Source: an uncultured Pseudomonadota bacterium (GTDB taxonomy: Bacteria > Pseudomonadota > Gammaproteobacteria > Burkholderiales > JALYOK01). From it: DNA of 64,000 bases. The stretch spans positions 22,162 through 86,161 of the forward strand of contig CADEHE010000017.1 of the NCBI GenBank assembly GCA_902826775.1, read 5' to 3'. The notes under the pieces were generated by a model. The model had not been told where the DNA came from and did no database searches. It saw nothing but the letters and a program-made list of their open reading frames with translations. The first letter of the stretch is position 1. Each line of letters begins with the position of its first letter. The translations under genes and the position numbers were made by a program. This document shows, one piece after another, positions 8,868 to 17,025 of the stretch.

Positions 8868-9725
8868 GTGAATACGAGCGCTATCCAGGCGCAGCAGTTT
8901 GAGCAAGAAGTCGCCGCTGGCGAGCGGTTTGAGTTTGGTGAGAATTGGCGGCGCTTTCTGAGCGTACTGAACGAAGAGCGGATCGTCGAAGCTGAGCAGT
9001 CGCTCAAAGCGATGCTAGGAGCCACCTCACTAACGGGTAAAACCTTTGTCGATATTGGTAACGGCAGCGGCCTGTTCTCGCTTGCGGCGACGCGTTTGGA
9101 TGCGGCGCGCGTGCACTCGTTTGACTATGATCCCAGCAGCGTCGGCTGTGCTATGGAACTCAAGCGCCGCTATGCTCCCGTGTCGGCGCATTGGACCATT
9201 GAACGCGGCAGCGCGCTGGATCAAACCTACCTGAGTGGATTGGGTCAATGGGATGTGGTGTATTCGTGGGGAGTGCTTCACCATACAGGTGATATGTGGC
9301 GCGCCCTTGCCAATGTAGCGCCGCTAGTCAAGGATGGCGGGTTGCTGTTCGTCAGCATTTACAACGATCAAGGCGATCTATCCCGGTACTGGAAGCGCGT
9401 TAAGAAGCTTTACAACAGTTGGCCGCTACTGCGTGTGCCGCTGTACGGCGCCTTTTTACTCTGGCGGTTCGGGCGCGGCGCGATGCTTGATCTTGTACGC
9501 TTGCGTAACCCTCTCCGGCGCTATTTGGGGTACCAGAGCAATCGTGGCATGTCGGTGACGCACGATTTGCGCGATTGGTTAGGGGGTTATCCGTTCGAAG
9601 TGGCAAAGCCGGAGGAGGTATTCAGTTTCTTCCAGCAGCGGGGCTTTAGGCTGAACTGCCTCAAGACCTGCCGCGGCACTGAGGGCTGTAACGAGTTCGT
9701 TTTCGCCAAAGCAGGAAAGTTGTAG
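8868..9725 (+). CDS. Class I SAM-dependent methyltransferase
   Basis: About 285 residues. Motif I (FVDIGNGSGLFSLAATRL, about residues 59-76) is the SAM-binding Gly-rich loop, followed by an acidic residue after beta-2 (HSFDYDPSSV) and the motif WDVVYSWGVLHHTGDMWRAL (about 125-144), typical of small-molecule methyltransferases. The GTG start is preferred because it has GGAG about 10 bases upstream and begins the conserved FGENWRRFL region shortly after; the frame stays open 90 bp further upstream. In this operon it probably methylates a sugar or lipid-linked intermediate; the substrate is inferred from context only. Confidence 0.83.
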   Translation: MNTSAIQAQQFEQEVAAGERFEFGENWRRFLSVLNEERIVEAEQSLKAMLGATSLTGKTFVDIGNGSGLFSLAATRLDAARVHSFDYDPSSVGCAMELKRRYAPVSAHWTIERGSALDQTYLSGLGQWDVVYSWGVLHHTGDMWRALANVAPLVKDGGLLFVSIYNDQGDLSRYWKRVKKLYNSWPLLRVPLYGAFLLWRFGRGAMLDLVRLRNPLRRYLGYQSNRGMSVTHDLRDWLGGYPFEVAKPEEVFSFFQQRGFRLNCLKTCRGTEGCNEFVFAKAGKL

Positions 9726-9748
9726 TTTCTGCTTGAGCGACTCGAGGC

Positions 9749-11749
9749 ATGAAGGCTGTTGTGGCTGCTCGCGCGTCGACCATGGAGGTCGACATCTATC
9801 CGCACCACAAATCCGTGGGCCACGCGCTACCCGAGACCAGAAATTTTCTCGCTTATCGACCTGAGGTAGACGGTTTGCGTACGGTTGCCGTGCTCCCCGT
9901 CATACTTTTTCATGGCGGATTTCCTCTATTCTCCGGTGGTTTTGTCGGTGTCGACGTGTTTTTTGTGATCAGCGGATACCTGATTACTTGCATCATCCTG
10001 GCCGATCTTCGCTCCGAACGCTTTACCATCGCAGGCTTTTACGAGCGGCGTGCCAGGCGCATCTTGCCGGCCCTGTTTTTCGTGATGCTGGCTTGCCTGC
10101 CGCTTGCCTGGGTCTGGATGATGCCGGCGCAGCTCATCGGTCTTGGACAAAGCCTGATGGCCGTCTCTGTCTTTGTCTCCAACATCTTCTTCTGGCGCAC
10201 CAGCGGATACTTTGAGCCGGCCGCGGAGGAGAAGCCATTGCTCCACACGTGGAGTTTGAGCGTCGAGGAACAGTTCTATGTTTTCTTTCCGCTCCTGGTC
10301 GCACTGTTGTGGAAGCGCGCGGATCGCCGACTTGCCTGGATCGTCTTGGGCTTGGCAGTCATCTCGTTTTCGATGAGTGAATGGGCTTGGCGCCACGGCA
10401 AGAGTTTGTCGAGTTTCTTTTTGATTCCGACCCGAGCTTGGGAGCTGCTCTTGGGGGCGCTGGTGGCGCTAACGGCGACGCCGGCCTTTGCCAGGTCAAT
10501 TGGCGCCACGGCGCGCGAAATCGGTTCTGCCTCTGGCTTGCTGCTGATTTTGGTATCGATCTTTGCCTATGGCCCGCAAACGCCCTTCCCAAGCGTTTAT
10601 GCGCTATTGCCAACAGTGGGCGCTGCGCTAGTGTTGACCTTTGGTCAGACCGGGACATTGAGTGCGCGCTTGCTATCGCAGCCTGCGATGGTAGGAATTG
10701 GTTTGATCTCGTACAGTGCATACCTCTGGCACCAACCGCTATTCGCCTTCGCGCGAGTCTATGGCGTCGAGGGTTCATCGCAGGCGGTGTTTGCGGCGCT
10801 AACGTTGGGCGCCTTGTTGCTGGCCTACGTTACTTGGCGGTTTGTTGAGAGTCCATTTCGCAACCGCCAGCGCTTTACGCGCCGAGCAATTGTGTGGGCA
10901 AGCCTTGGTGGCACATTATTCTTTTTCGGCGTTGGCGCGACGCTGCATCTCTGCGGCGGATTCGAAGAACGTATACCAGAACACCTCAGATTCTGGATAC
11001 CCTATTCAGACAACAGTCGCAGCGGCGCATACGTCAAGCGGCGATTCGTCGATCTGCAAGGAAGTTTTGGGCACGATGCGAGGCCAAAGCTGTTGGTTAT
11101 CGGTGACAGTTTTGCGCAGGACTTCACAAATTCGGCATTCGAACAGCGCGCCCTAGAGGGTTGGACAGTTAGGACGTTTGCGATTGATTCGCGCTGCCAG
11201 ATTTACCTCGACGCTGAAAGCGCGCAGCAACATTGGGCGCCCGCGGCTCGGAGTTTGTGCGCTCAAGCGAAGACGCTGGCGACCGCGGCAGATGTCATTG
11301 CGCAAGCTGACGTCGTGGTCTTGGCGGCTAGTTGGTTACCGTGGGCTGCGGAATTGTTGCCGCGCACCATCGCCAGTCTGCATTTGCGGCCCTCGCAAAG
11401 GCTATTTGTGATCGGACGCAAGGATTTTGGCTCGATCAACGTGCGCCACTTGATGTCTGTGCCGCTGACCCAATTGGCCGGTGCGCGCAATGCCGTATCC
11501 CCTTCGCACTTGCGAGTCAACGACATCATGCAGCGAACGCTGTCAGCCGACGTGTTTGTCGATGTGCACGCGCTCCTGTGTGATCGGTTAGCAACGTGCC
11601 CGCTGTTCACGCCGGAAGGTAAGCTCATTTCCTTTGACGGGGCACACTTAACACCAGATGGTGCGGGCTACGTTGGCAGGCTCTTGTTTCATCGCAGCGC
11701 GCTTAGAGATCTAGTTTCCCCTGATATCTACGTACCGCGTTTGGAATAG
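9749..11749 (+). CDS. Membrane acyltransferase 3 with C-terminal SGNH domain (OafA/YrhL type)
   Basis: A 666-residue protein with two modules. Residues about 30-390 form a ten-helix acyltransferase-3 domain with hallmarks YRPEVDGLRTVAVLPVILFH, GGFVGVDVFFVISGYLIT and HTWSLSVEEQFY. The C-terminal periplasmic part is an SGNH hydrolase-like domain with LLVIGDSFAQDF (nucleophile Ser at about residue 454) and a closing DGAHLTPDG holding the Asp and His of the triad (about residues 629-632). Such proteins O-acetylate polysaccharides. It sits between the methyltransferase and a second, shorter acyltransferase, which suggests a heavily decorated polymer. An in-frame ATG 33 bp downstream is an alternative start. 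Confidence 0.9.
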   Translation: MKAVVAARASTMEVDIYPHHKSVGHALPETRNFLAYRPEVDGLRTVAVLPVILFHGGFPLFSGGFVGVDVFFVISGYLITCIILADLRSERFTIAGFYERRARRILPALFFVMLACLPLAWVWMMPAQLIGLGQSLMAVSVFVSNIFFWRTSGYFEPAAEEKPLLHTWSLSVEEQFYVFFPLLVALLWKRADRRLAWIVLGLAVISFSMSEWAWRHGKSLSSFFLIPTRAWELLLGALVALTATPAFARSIGATAREIGSASGLLLILVSIFAYGPQTPFPSVYALLPTVGAALVLTFGQTGTLSARLLSQPAMVGIGLISYSAYLWHQPLFAFARVYGVEGSSQAVFAALTLGALLLAYVTWRFVESPFRNRQRFTRRAIVWASLGGTLFFFGVGATLHLCGGFEERIPEHLRFWIPYSDNSRSGAYVKRRFVDLQGSFGHDARPKLLVIGDSFAQDFTNSAFEQRALEGWTVRTFAIDSRCQIYLDAESAQQHWAPAARSLCAQAKTLATAADVIAQADVVVLAASWLPWAAELLPRTIASLHLRPSQRLFVIGRKDFGSINVRHLMSVPLTQLAGARNAVSPSHLRVNDIMQRTLSADVFVDVHALLCDRLATCPLFTPEGKLISFDGAHLTPDGAGYVGRLLFHRSALRDLVSPDIYVPRLE

Positions 11750-11830
11750 CTGTGCTCGCGAAGAAGGGTCGTTCGTTTGGACGAGCTGCTAGTGGTTTTC
11801 AGCGCAACTGAGTAGAGCTTGTTATCGAAG

Positions 11831-12871
11831 ATGCGATCCATTTTGTCGCTGCTTAGAACTATTCTTCTCAAAGAAATTCCTGTGCAGCAGCCGGTATCAA
11901 GGTTGACAGACCTCGATGCGGCGCGAGGGTTGGCGATCATCTTGGTGGTGGTCGGTCATGTCGTCGCTCGCGGTGCAGTGCCGCTAGACAATGAATGGTA
12001 TTTGACCCTGCAAAAATTGATCTACCGATTTCATATGCCTTTTTTCATGTGCTTGGCCGGAATCACGTTTGCACTTGCGCTTCCGCAATTGCGATGTTTG
12101 AGGGAGGTGACTGTGTTCTCTAAACGGCGTGTTGCGCGGCTGCTGATTCCCTATCTATTTGTGGGTCTAGTCGTACTGGTCGGCAAGCTTATCGCCGGGC
12201 GCTTTCTACACGTGGACAATCCCCCTGCGGGCACTAGCGATGATGTACTCAGAATTCTGCTTTACCCTGTTTCCAGTGTCGCGGGCTTTCTTTGGTTTAT
12301 CTATGTGCTGGCGGCTTATCTGCTTGCAGTGCCGGCGCTATTTCGCTTCTTCGGCCGACGCCCGCTGCCGCTGCTGCTTTTCGGGCTGCTGCTTCAACTT
12401 GTTCCGGTGCCAATGCTTTTCATGTTGGATATGGCCGTTTGGTATCTGCCGTTCTTTGCCGGTGGTATGGCGCTATGGATATGGCGATCCCGCTGGGAAA
12501 GGATGACGGACCGCGCAACGGCGATAGCAAGTGCACTGTTCTTGCTCGCGCTGATATTCGCCTTACCCTTTGAGTTGCCGAAGTGGTTGGTTGGACTCTT
12601 GTCTATTCCGGCGATGCTGGCGTGGGCGCAACGCCTAACTGGCGCATGGCAATCGGCGTTGGTTCTAGTCGGACGCAATAGTTTCGCCATCTATCTGTTC
12701 AATACAATGGCGATCGGCGTCAGCAAGGGTCTTATGCTGACAACGTTTAGTTGGAACGGTGTGAATTTCTTGGTCTACTTCCCAATCCTAGTCTTGGCGG
12801 GTACTTTGCTGCCGATGCTCCTGAAACGACTGCTGTGCGTTGCAATCCCGGCCGCGGCTAGATTCTTGTAG
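11831..12871 (+). CDS. Acyltransferase 3 family membrane protein (no SGNH domain)
   Basis: About 346 residues, almost all membrane helices. LTDLDAARGLAIILVVVGHVVARG and IYRFHMPFFMCLAGITFALAL carry the conserved Arg and His of the acyltransferase-3 family. Unlike the gene just upstream it ends with the membrane domain, as in family members that O-acetylate or succinylate exopolysaccharide. The ATG is chosen over a TTG 12 bp upstream. It is separated from its neighbour by 81 bp. The acyl group and the acceptor are unknown. Confidence 0.85.
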   Translation: MRSILSLLRTILLKEIPVQQPVSRLTDLDAARGLAIILVVVGHVVARGAVPLDNEWYLTLQKLIYRFHMPFFMCLAGITFALALPQLRCLREVTVFSKRRVARLLIPYLFVGLVVLVGKLIAGRFLHVDNPPAGTSDDVLRILLYPVSSVAGFLWFIYVLAAYLLAVPALFRFFGRRPLPLLLFGLLLQLVPVPMLFMLDMAVWYLPFFAGGMALWIWRSRWERMTDRATAIASALFLLALIFALPFELPKWLVGLLSIPAMLAWAQRLTGAWQSALVLVGRNSFAIYLFNTMAIGVSKGLMLTTFSWNGVNFLVYFPILVLAGTLLPMLLKRLLCVAIPAAARFL

Positions 12872-13174
12872 TGCGGCGAACAGTTCTGCGATGGGCAATG
12901 ATGCCGTGTACGAGGCAGGCCGTCGCGATCGGCTAAGCGGGTCGAACTGACTCGGTTCGTGGTGTAGACCACTGTGATGCCGTTCACCCAGCCTTTCGAA
13001 GTTCTATGCCGCGCACCTAGCGAATCGCTCGAATCCGCTTGAAGTAACAAAATCGTAATGAGGCTTGTGCAAGATGAGTGGCATCCTGCCGAACGAAGCT
13101 ACCTGCGCTATGTTTCATGGGCGGTCAGTTTTAAGGCTTCTCATCTGAGATTTCTTGTTCCAGATAGCACACCG
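12872..13174 (+). other. Intergenic stretch without a recognised gene
   Basis: About 300 bp between the acyltransferase and the PaaK-like gene. No convincing gene, terminator or strong promoter was seen. The last 117 bp are in frame with the PaaK-like gene and could be its N-terminal extension if translation begins at the ATG at 13058. Confidence 0.4.
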
Positions 13175-14632
13175 ATGCCTATTGAAGACCGCCTCTATGG
13201 CCTACTGAAGTACTACACGCCGGCCCCGCAATGGGTCAAATCGGCGGTTGGGCATGCGTACTCAAGTTTGCCCGCCAGCTGGCGTTACGGCCAGGCGTAT
13301 CGCACGTTCTCCGAAGAATTGGCGCTCAACGATTCGGTATCGATCCGGCGCCGCTGGCGTGACAAACTGCAGACAACGCTTGAGTGGGCTCTGCATACGG
13401 TGCCGGCGTACCAAAAGCATCAAAACTTGATTGCGAACTTAGATGACCCCCTGGAAGTGCTAGAACGCTTGCCTCTTCTAGAGAAGAGCGCAATTAAGTC
13501 CGAGCCCTCTCGTTTTGTGTCCAGCGCGCTTGCCGGAAAAGCGCAGCTAACCACCTTCACTGGGGGGTCGACGTCGCAGCCGATGCAAATTCATTTGGAG
13601 CGCTTTGTGTCGCGCTCCAAGGATTTTGCTTACAACGGTGCCTTTGATCGCATAGCGGGAATCGGGCCTAGCGACGTCATCCTTGCTTTGCGAGGCCGGT
13701 CGGTGGCGAGCGCGACCAAAGCGACGGGCGAGCTGTGGATGTTCGATCCGATCAAACGTTACTTTCACCTGAGTTCGGATCACTTAGAGCCAGTGTACAT
13801 GCCGCGCTACATCGATGCGCTGCGTCGTTGGAAGCCAACGTTTGTGCACGCGTTTCCCTCAGCAATCTATCCGCTCGCACGATGGCTTGCCGATCACCCC
13901 GCCCCCGAAGTTACACAGCGCATTCGTGCGATTCAGCTCTTCTCTGAGAATGTGTACGATTACCAGGTGGATCTATTGGAGCGCGTGTTTCGCTGCCCAG
14001 TGTTGCTGGACTACGGCCTTTCCGAGCGCACTGCCAAGGCGGTATCGCGACCGCGCGACAAACGCTACTTCTTTTGGCCGCTGTACGGGCATGTGGAGCT
14101 GATCGACTTGGCCGGCCAGCCGGTCAAAGAGCCTGGGCGCACCGGCGAATTGGTGACTACGGCCTTTGACAATCGCGCAATGCCACTAATCCGCTACCGC
14201 ACCGGCGATCTCGCCACATTGAGCGGCAAGCCTAACGAAATATTCCCAGGCTTTCTCGCAGTTGATCGAATTGAGGGGCGTTTGCAGGAGTTTATTGTTT
14301 GCCGCGATAGCCGGTTGGTTTCGATTACAACTATCGGCGTGGCACACCTTGACGCACTCGCGTTCGCAAAGTATATGCAATTCGAACAACGCACGCCTGG
14401 ACAGGTTGTGCTAAAGGTCGTCAGTGATACCGAGTTGGACCGGCGCGTCGTCTCGCGCGTTGAGGAGGCCATCGAGCAAAAGATGCAGGGTGGCTGCAGC
14501 GTTCACGTGGTTCGAGTGGACGCTATCCAGCGAACCCCGCGCGGTAAGCTCCCGCTCATCGTTCAGCATATCGATATTCGTCGATTCCTTGGTTCGGCCG
14601 ACATTTGTTTGCACCAAGAAGCTGCTGCCTGA
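13175..14632 (+). CDS. Phenylacetate-CoA ligase (PaaK)/CapK-like adenylate-forming enzyme
   Basis: About 485 residues from the ATG preferred here, which begins MPIEDRLYGLLKYYTPAPQW and fits the usual N-terminus of CapK-like proteins; an upstream ATG at 13058 would add 39 residues of no recognised pattern. Adenylation motifs are visible: FTGGSTSQPM (phosphate-binding loop, about residue 128), DYGLSERTA and RYRTGDLATL, with the C-terminal subdomain ending RTPRGKLPLIV. CapK-like relatives of phenylacetate-CoA ligase are regular members of capsule and EPS loci, where they probably activate an acid for attachment to the glycan. The substrate is unknown. Confidence 0.85.
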   Translation: MPIEDRLYGLLKYYTPAPQWVKSAVGHAYSSLPASWRYGQAYRTFSEELALNDSVSIRRRWRDKLQTTLEWALHTVPAYQKHQNLIANLDDPLEVLERLPLLEKSAIKSEPSRFVSSALAGKAQLTTFTGGSTSQPMQIHLERFVSRSKDFAYNGAFDRIAGIGPSDVILALRGRSVASATKATGELWMFDPIKRYFHLSSDHLEPVYMPRYIDALRRWKPTFVHAFPSAIYPLARWLADHPAPEVTQRIRAIQLFSENVYDYQVDLLERVFRCPVLLDYGLSERTAKAVSRPRDKRYFFWPLYGHVELIDLAGQPVKEPGRTGELVTTAFDNRAMPLIRYRTGDLATLSGKPNEIFPGFLAVDRIEGRLQEFIVCRDSRLVSITTIGVAHLDALAFAKYMQFEQRTPGQVVLKVVSDTELDRRVVSRVEEAIEQKMQGGCSVHVVRVDAIQRTPRGKLPLIVQHIDIRRFLGSADICLHQEAAA

Positions 14633-14651
14633 CTGTCCTGGCAGCGACCTG

Positions 14652-15782
14652 ATGTCCGCGCTGCTTCCTGAGGTCAGCCCCTCGGCACAGGCATTGCATA
14701 GGCTGCTAGGCGCTCGCATTATCGTGATGCTTGGCCCCAGCCTCGAAGCAAAGGGAGGTATGGCGGCTGTTGCGCGAAATTGGGCGGAGGCGGGGTTCTT
14801 TGCGCGGTGGAGAATCCACTATATTCCCACTTATCGCGAAGCGGGCACGAGCGTCAAACTTTTGGTCGCGCTCGCGGCCTTCTGGCGGTTGGCTGGGCTG
14901 CTGATCATACGGCGGGCTGCTTTGGTGCATGTGCACGCAGCTTCGCGCATGAGCTTCTGGCGCAAAGCACCGCTTATCGCGCTCGCTCAGCTCGGGCGTG
15001 TGCCAGTTATTGTGCACATACATGGAGGCAACTTCGCTGAGTTCTACACGCGCGATTGCAGCTCCATGCAGCGTTGGTGGATACGCAAACTAACCGGGCG
15101 GTCGGATCGCGTGCTGGCTTTATCGGAATACTGGCGCGAGCAGTTCAGCGCTTTCTGTGAGCCGCGGCGCATCACGGTGGCGCCCAATTTCGTCGTCGCT
15201 CCGCCCGAGGAGCCGGGCGTAGAGAGGAACTTGTTTCAGATTTTGTTCCTTGGGCAAATCAGCGCGGCAAAAGGACTGCGGGAGCTGCTGCAAGCGTTGT
15301 CGCTGCTGCGGAGGGAGTTCCCGGCGCTGCGCTTGGTCTGCGCTGGAACTGGAGATTTCGGCCAAGCGCGTAGGTGGGCAGCGGAATTTGGCGTTGCCGA
15401 TGCGGCCGAGTTGGTGGGGTGGGTCGGCCCGCAGCAGAAGTGGCAATTGCTTCGTGCCAGCGGCCTGTTTGTGCTCCCCTCGCACGCAGAGGCAATGCCC
15501 GTTGCTTTGCTTGAAGCCATGGCGATGGGCGCGCCAAGCGTAGCTACACGCGTGGGATCCGTTCCGGAAGTATTGCAGGATGAGGTGAACGGATTGTTGG
15601 TTGAACCGCGCGACGTGCAGGGCTTGGTCCATGCGTGCAGGCGTTTGCTCTCTCAGCCTGAGTGGGCACTTCGACTCGGTGGCGAGGCGCGAAGCCGCGT
15701 GGCTCGACTCTACTCGCCACAGCGTTGCCTGCGCTTGCTAGACGAACTCTACAGAGAAATCTTGTGTGCGCAAAGCCGGTGA
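14652..15782 (+). CDS. Glycosyltransferase family 4
   Basis: About 376 residues. IIVMLGPSLEAKGGMAAVARNWAEAGFF is the N-terminal acceptor domain with its Gly-rich loop; ALVHVHAASRMSFWRKAPLIALA and VPVIVHIHGGNF follow; the C-terminal domain has ILFLGQISAAKGLRELLQAL and SHAEAMPVALLEAMAMGAPSVAT (E-x7-E motif, about residue 280). The frame is open 228 bp further upstream inside the PaaK-like gene, but homology-like sequence begins only at this ATG. It is the last gene of the plus-strand operon; the 197-bp palindrome follows 17 bp after the stop. Confidence 0.86.
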   Translation: MSALLPEVSPSAQALHRLLGARIIVMLGPSLEAKGGMAAVARNWAEAGFFARWRIHYIPTYREAGTSVKLLVALAAFWRLAGLLIIRRAALVHVHAASRMSFWRKAPLIALAQLGRVPVIVHIHGGNFAEFYTRDCSSMQRWWIRKLTGRSDRVLALSEYWREQFSAFCEPRRITVAPNFVVAPPEEPGVERNLFQILFLGQISAAKGLRELLQALSLLRREFPALRLVCAGTGDFGQARRWAAEFGVADAAELVGWVGPQQKWQLLRASGLFVLPSHAEAMPVALLEAMAMGAPSVATRVGSVPEVLQDEVNGLLVEPRDVQGLVHACRRLLSQPEWALRLGGEARSRVARLYSPQRCLRLLDELYREILCAQSR

Positions 15783-15799
15783 GCGCGCGGAATGAAGTT

Positions 15800-15996
15800 G
15801 CTAGTGTAGTGCTTCGCTCTTGATGGCACTTATGCTTGGAACATGCGCAGCAGTCAAACTTAGCAAAAGTGGCGAAAATCAAGCCAAACAAGGCGCAAAG
15901 CGCAGCGAGGTTGTACACCTCGCGAGCATTTGCAACGCAGGATGGCTTGATTTCTCGGCAGCTTTTGTGCCGTTAAGAGCGAAGCACTACACTAGC
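15800..15996. repeat. 197-bp palindromic element with 22-bp perfect terminal inverted repeats
   Basis: Bases 15800-15821 are an exact inverted repeat of 15975-15996 (22 of 22 bp), and pairing continues inward with mismatches through GGCAC (15825-15829 with 15967-15971). Further inner pairs are visible: a segment near AATCAAGCC against GGCTTGATT, and a central hairpin GCGAGGT/ACCTCGC (15905-15911 and 15917-15923). The whole can fold as a long imperfect hairpin. It lies between convergent genes, and its right arm contains the stop codon of the glycosyltransferase on the minus strand. There is no T-run beside it. It may be a MITE-like or REP-like insertion, or a structure that ends both transcripts. 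Confidence 0.8.
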
Positions 15997-16813
15997 TGCG
16001 TGCTTTCTCGGGCTGCGGCGCGGGAGTCGCCACGCCTGGTTGACCAAACAAAGCCTTCGCAAGTAGCCAAAAGAAGAGCAGATCATCGACGAAGTAACGG
16101 CGAAACATGCGGCGCGGTTCTTGGAGAAAGCGATAAAACCACTCCAAACCGCTGCGCTGCATCCAAACGGGGGCGCGTTTGGTGAGTCCCGCGAACACAT
16201 CGAAGGAGCCGCCCACCCCCATTGCAAACGGCACGCGCAGCAAATCGCGATGGCGTGCGAGGAATTCTTCTTTTTTCGGCGAGCTGATGGCGACAAAGAG
16301 GATGTCGGGTTTCGCCAAAGCAATATTGCGCGCGACCTCGGTTTCCTCACTCTTGGACCAGTACCCGTTGCGAAATCCGCAGACCGCCAAGCTTGGATGC
16401 AACGCTTGCGCTTTTTCGATGACTTGCGTTAGTACTTCTTCCTTAGCGCCAAGAAAGTACACCCGCCAGCCGATATTCGCAGCGCGTTCGAGTAGGCGTT
16501 CAAACAAATCGATGCCGGCGACACGCTCTTTCAGACCGCGCCCCAGCAAGCGCGACGCCCAAACGACCGGCATGCCGTCTACGTTGATGAGGTCGCACTG
16601 GTTAACGATGTCGCGCAACTTGTCGTCGCGGTGTGCCTTGACGATCTTGTCGACATTGACGACGACATGCTGATGCGGCCGTCCGCTCTCGATAAATTTG
16701 CCGACTTCGTGCAGCGTCTCTTCCATGGTGAGGTTGTCTATAAGACAGCCCAACACTTCCACGCGTTGCTCTGTGCCGAACGTTACAGCATCCATTACCG
16801 TTGCCATATTCAC
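15992..16813 (-). CDS. WecG/TagA/CpsF family glycosyltransferase
   Basis: A 273-residue GT26 enzyme. Motifs: VNVDKIVKAHRD, INVDGMPVVWASRLLG (about residues 80-95, including the family catalytic Asp region), RVYFLGAKEEV, DILFVAISSPKKEEFL and the C-terminal FAMGVGGSFDVFAGLTKRAPVWMQRSGLEWFYRFLQEPRRMFRRY. The family transfers N-acetylmannosamine-type sugars to lipid-linked acceptors; here it probably adds one residue of the exopolysaccharide. Translation starts at GTG; nearby in-frame ATG codons are alternatives. It is convergent to the EPS operon and divergent from the heparinase gene. Its stop codon lies in the inverted-repeat arm of the palindromic element. Confidence 0.9.
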   Translation of the reverse strand: MNMATVMDAVTFGTEQRVEVLGCLIDNLTMEETLHEVGKFIESGRPHQHVVVNVDKIVKAHRDDKLRDIVNQCDLINVDGMPVVWASRLLGRGLKERVAGIDLFERLLERAANIGWRVYFLGAKEEVLTQVIEKAQALHPSLAVCGFRNGYWSKSEETEVARNIALAKPDILFVAISSPKKEEFLARHRDLLRVPFAMGVGGSFDVFAGLTKRAPVWMQRSGLEWFYRFLQEPRRMFRRYFVDDLLFFWLLAKALFGQPGVATPAPQPEKARS

Positions 16814-16862
16814 TCATCTCGTCATTACGCTTTAGCATGGTGAGGCCCGGGTGTGACATCAA

Positions 16863-16877
16863 GGTGTTGCTAACACC
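16863..16877. promoter_or_regulatory. Short perfect palindrome in a divergent promoter region
   Basis: GGTGTT-GCT-AACACC is a 6-bp inverted repeat with a 3-base centre, located 49 bp before the minus-strand glycosyltransferase start and 40 bp before the Pho-box-like site of the heparinase promoter. On the minus strand a TTGATG hexamer follows it directly, so it would sit at the upstream edge of a -35 element. This suits a dimeric regulator, but no specific protein can be assigned. Confidence 0.35.
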
Positions 16878-16916
16878 GTAGATGAATAGTCCGTTTGGGC
16901 CGCAGCTCCGCGTCTC

Positions 16917-16950
16917 TTGACATCGCGTTGTCACAATTTGCGGATATAGC
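16917..16950 (+). promoter_or_regulatory. Pho-box-like promoter of the heparinase-type gene
   Basis: TTGACAT-CGCG-TTGTCAC (16917-16934) forms two 7-bp half-sites 11 bp apart, close to the known PhoB consensus CTGTCAT-A/T4-CTGTCAY. It is followed by exactly 10 bases and TATAGC (16945-16950) as a -10 element, the layout known from the E. coli phoA promoter. The gene starts 75 bp further on. This is the best of the five such sites in the window. It also contains a perfect TTGACA, but the spacing of 22 bp to TATAGC is wrong for a plain sigma-70 promoter, which favours activator dependence. Confidence 0.55.
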
Positions 16951-17025
16951 CAATTGGCAACATATGCGAAACAACACCGCCGTGCGGTACCGGGGCAAGC
17001 AGGCTAGTAAATGGGGCAGAAGTAG

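Noticed and set aside
15800..15996. Integron attC site
   Set aside because: The palindrome lacks the conserved GTTRRRY and RYYYAAC core sites at its ends and no integrase is near.
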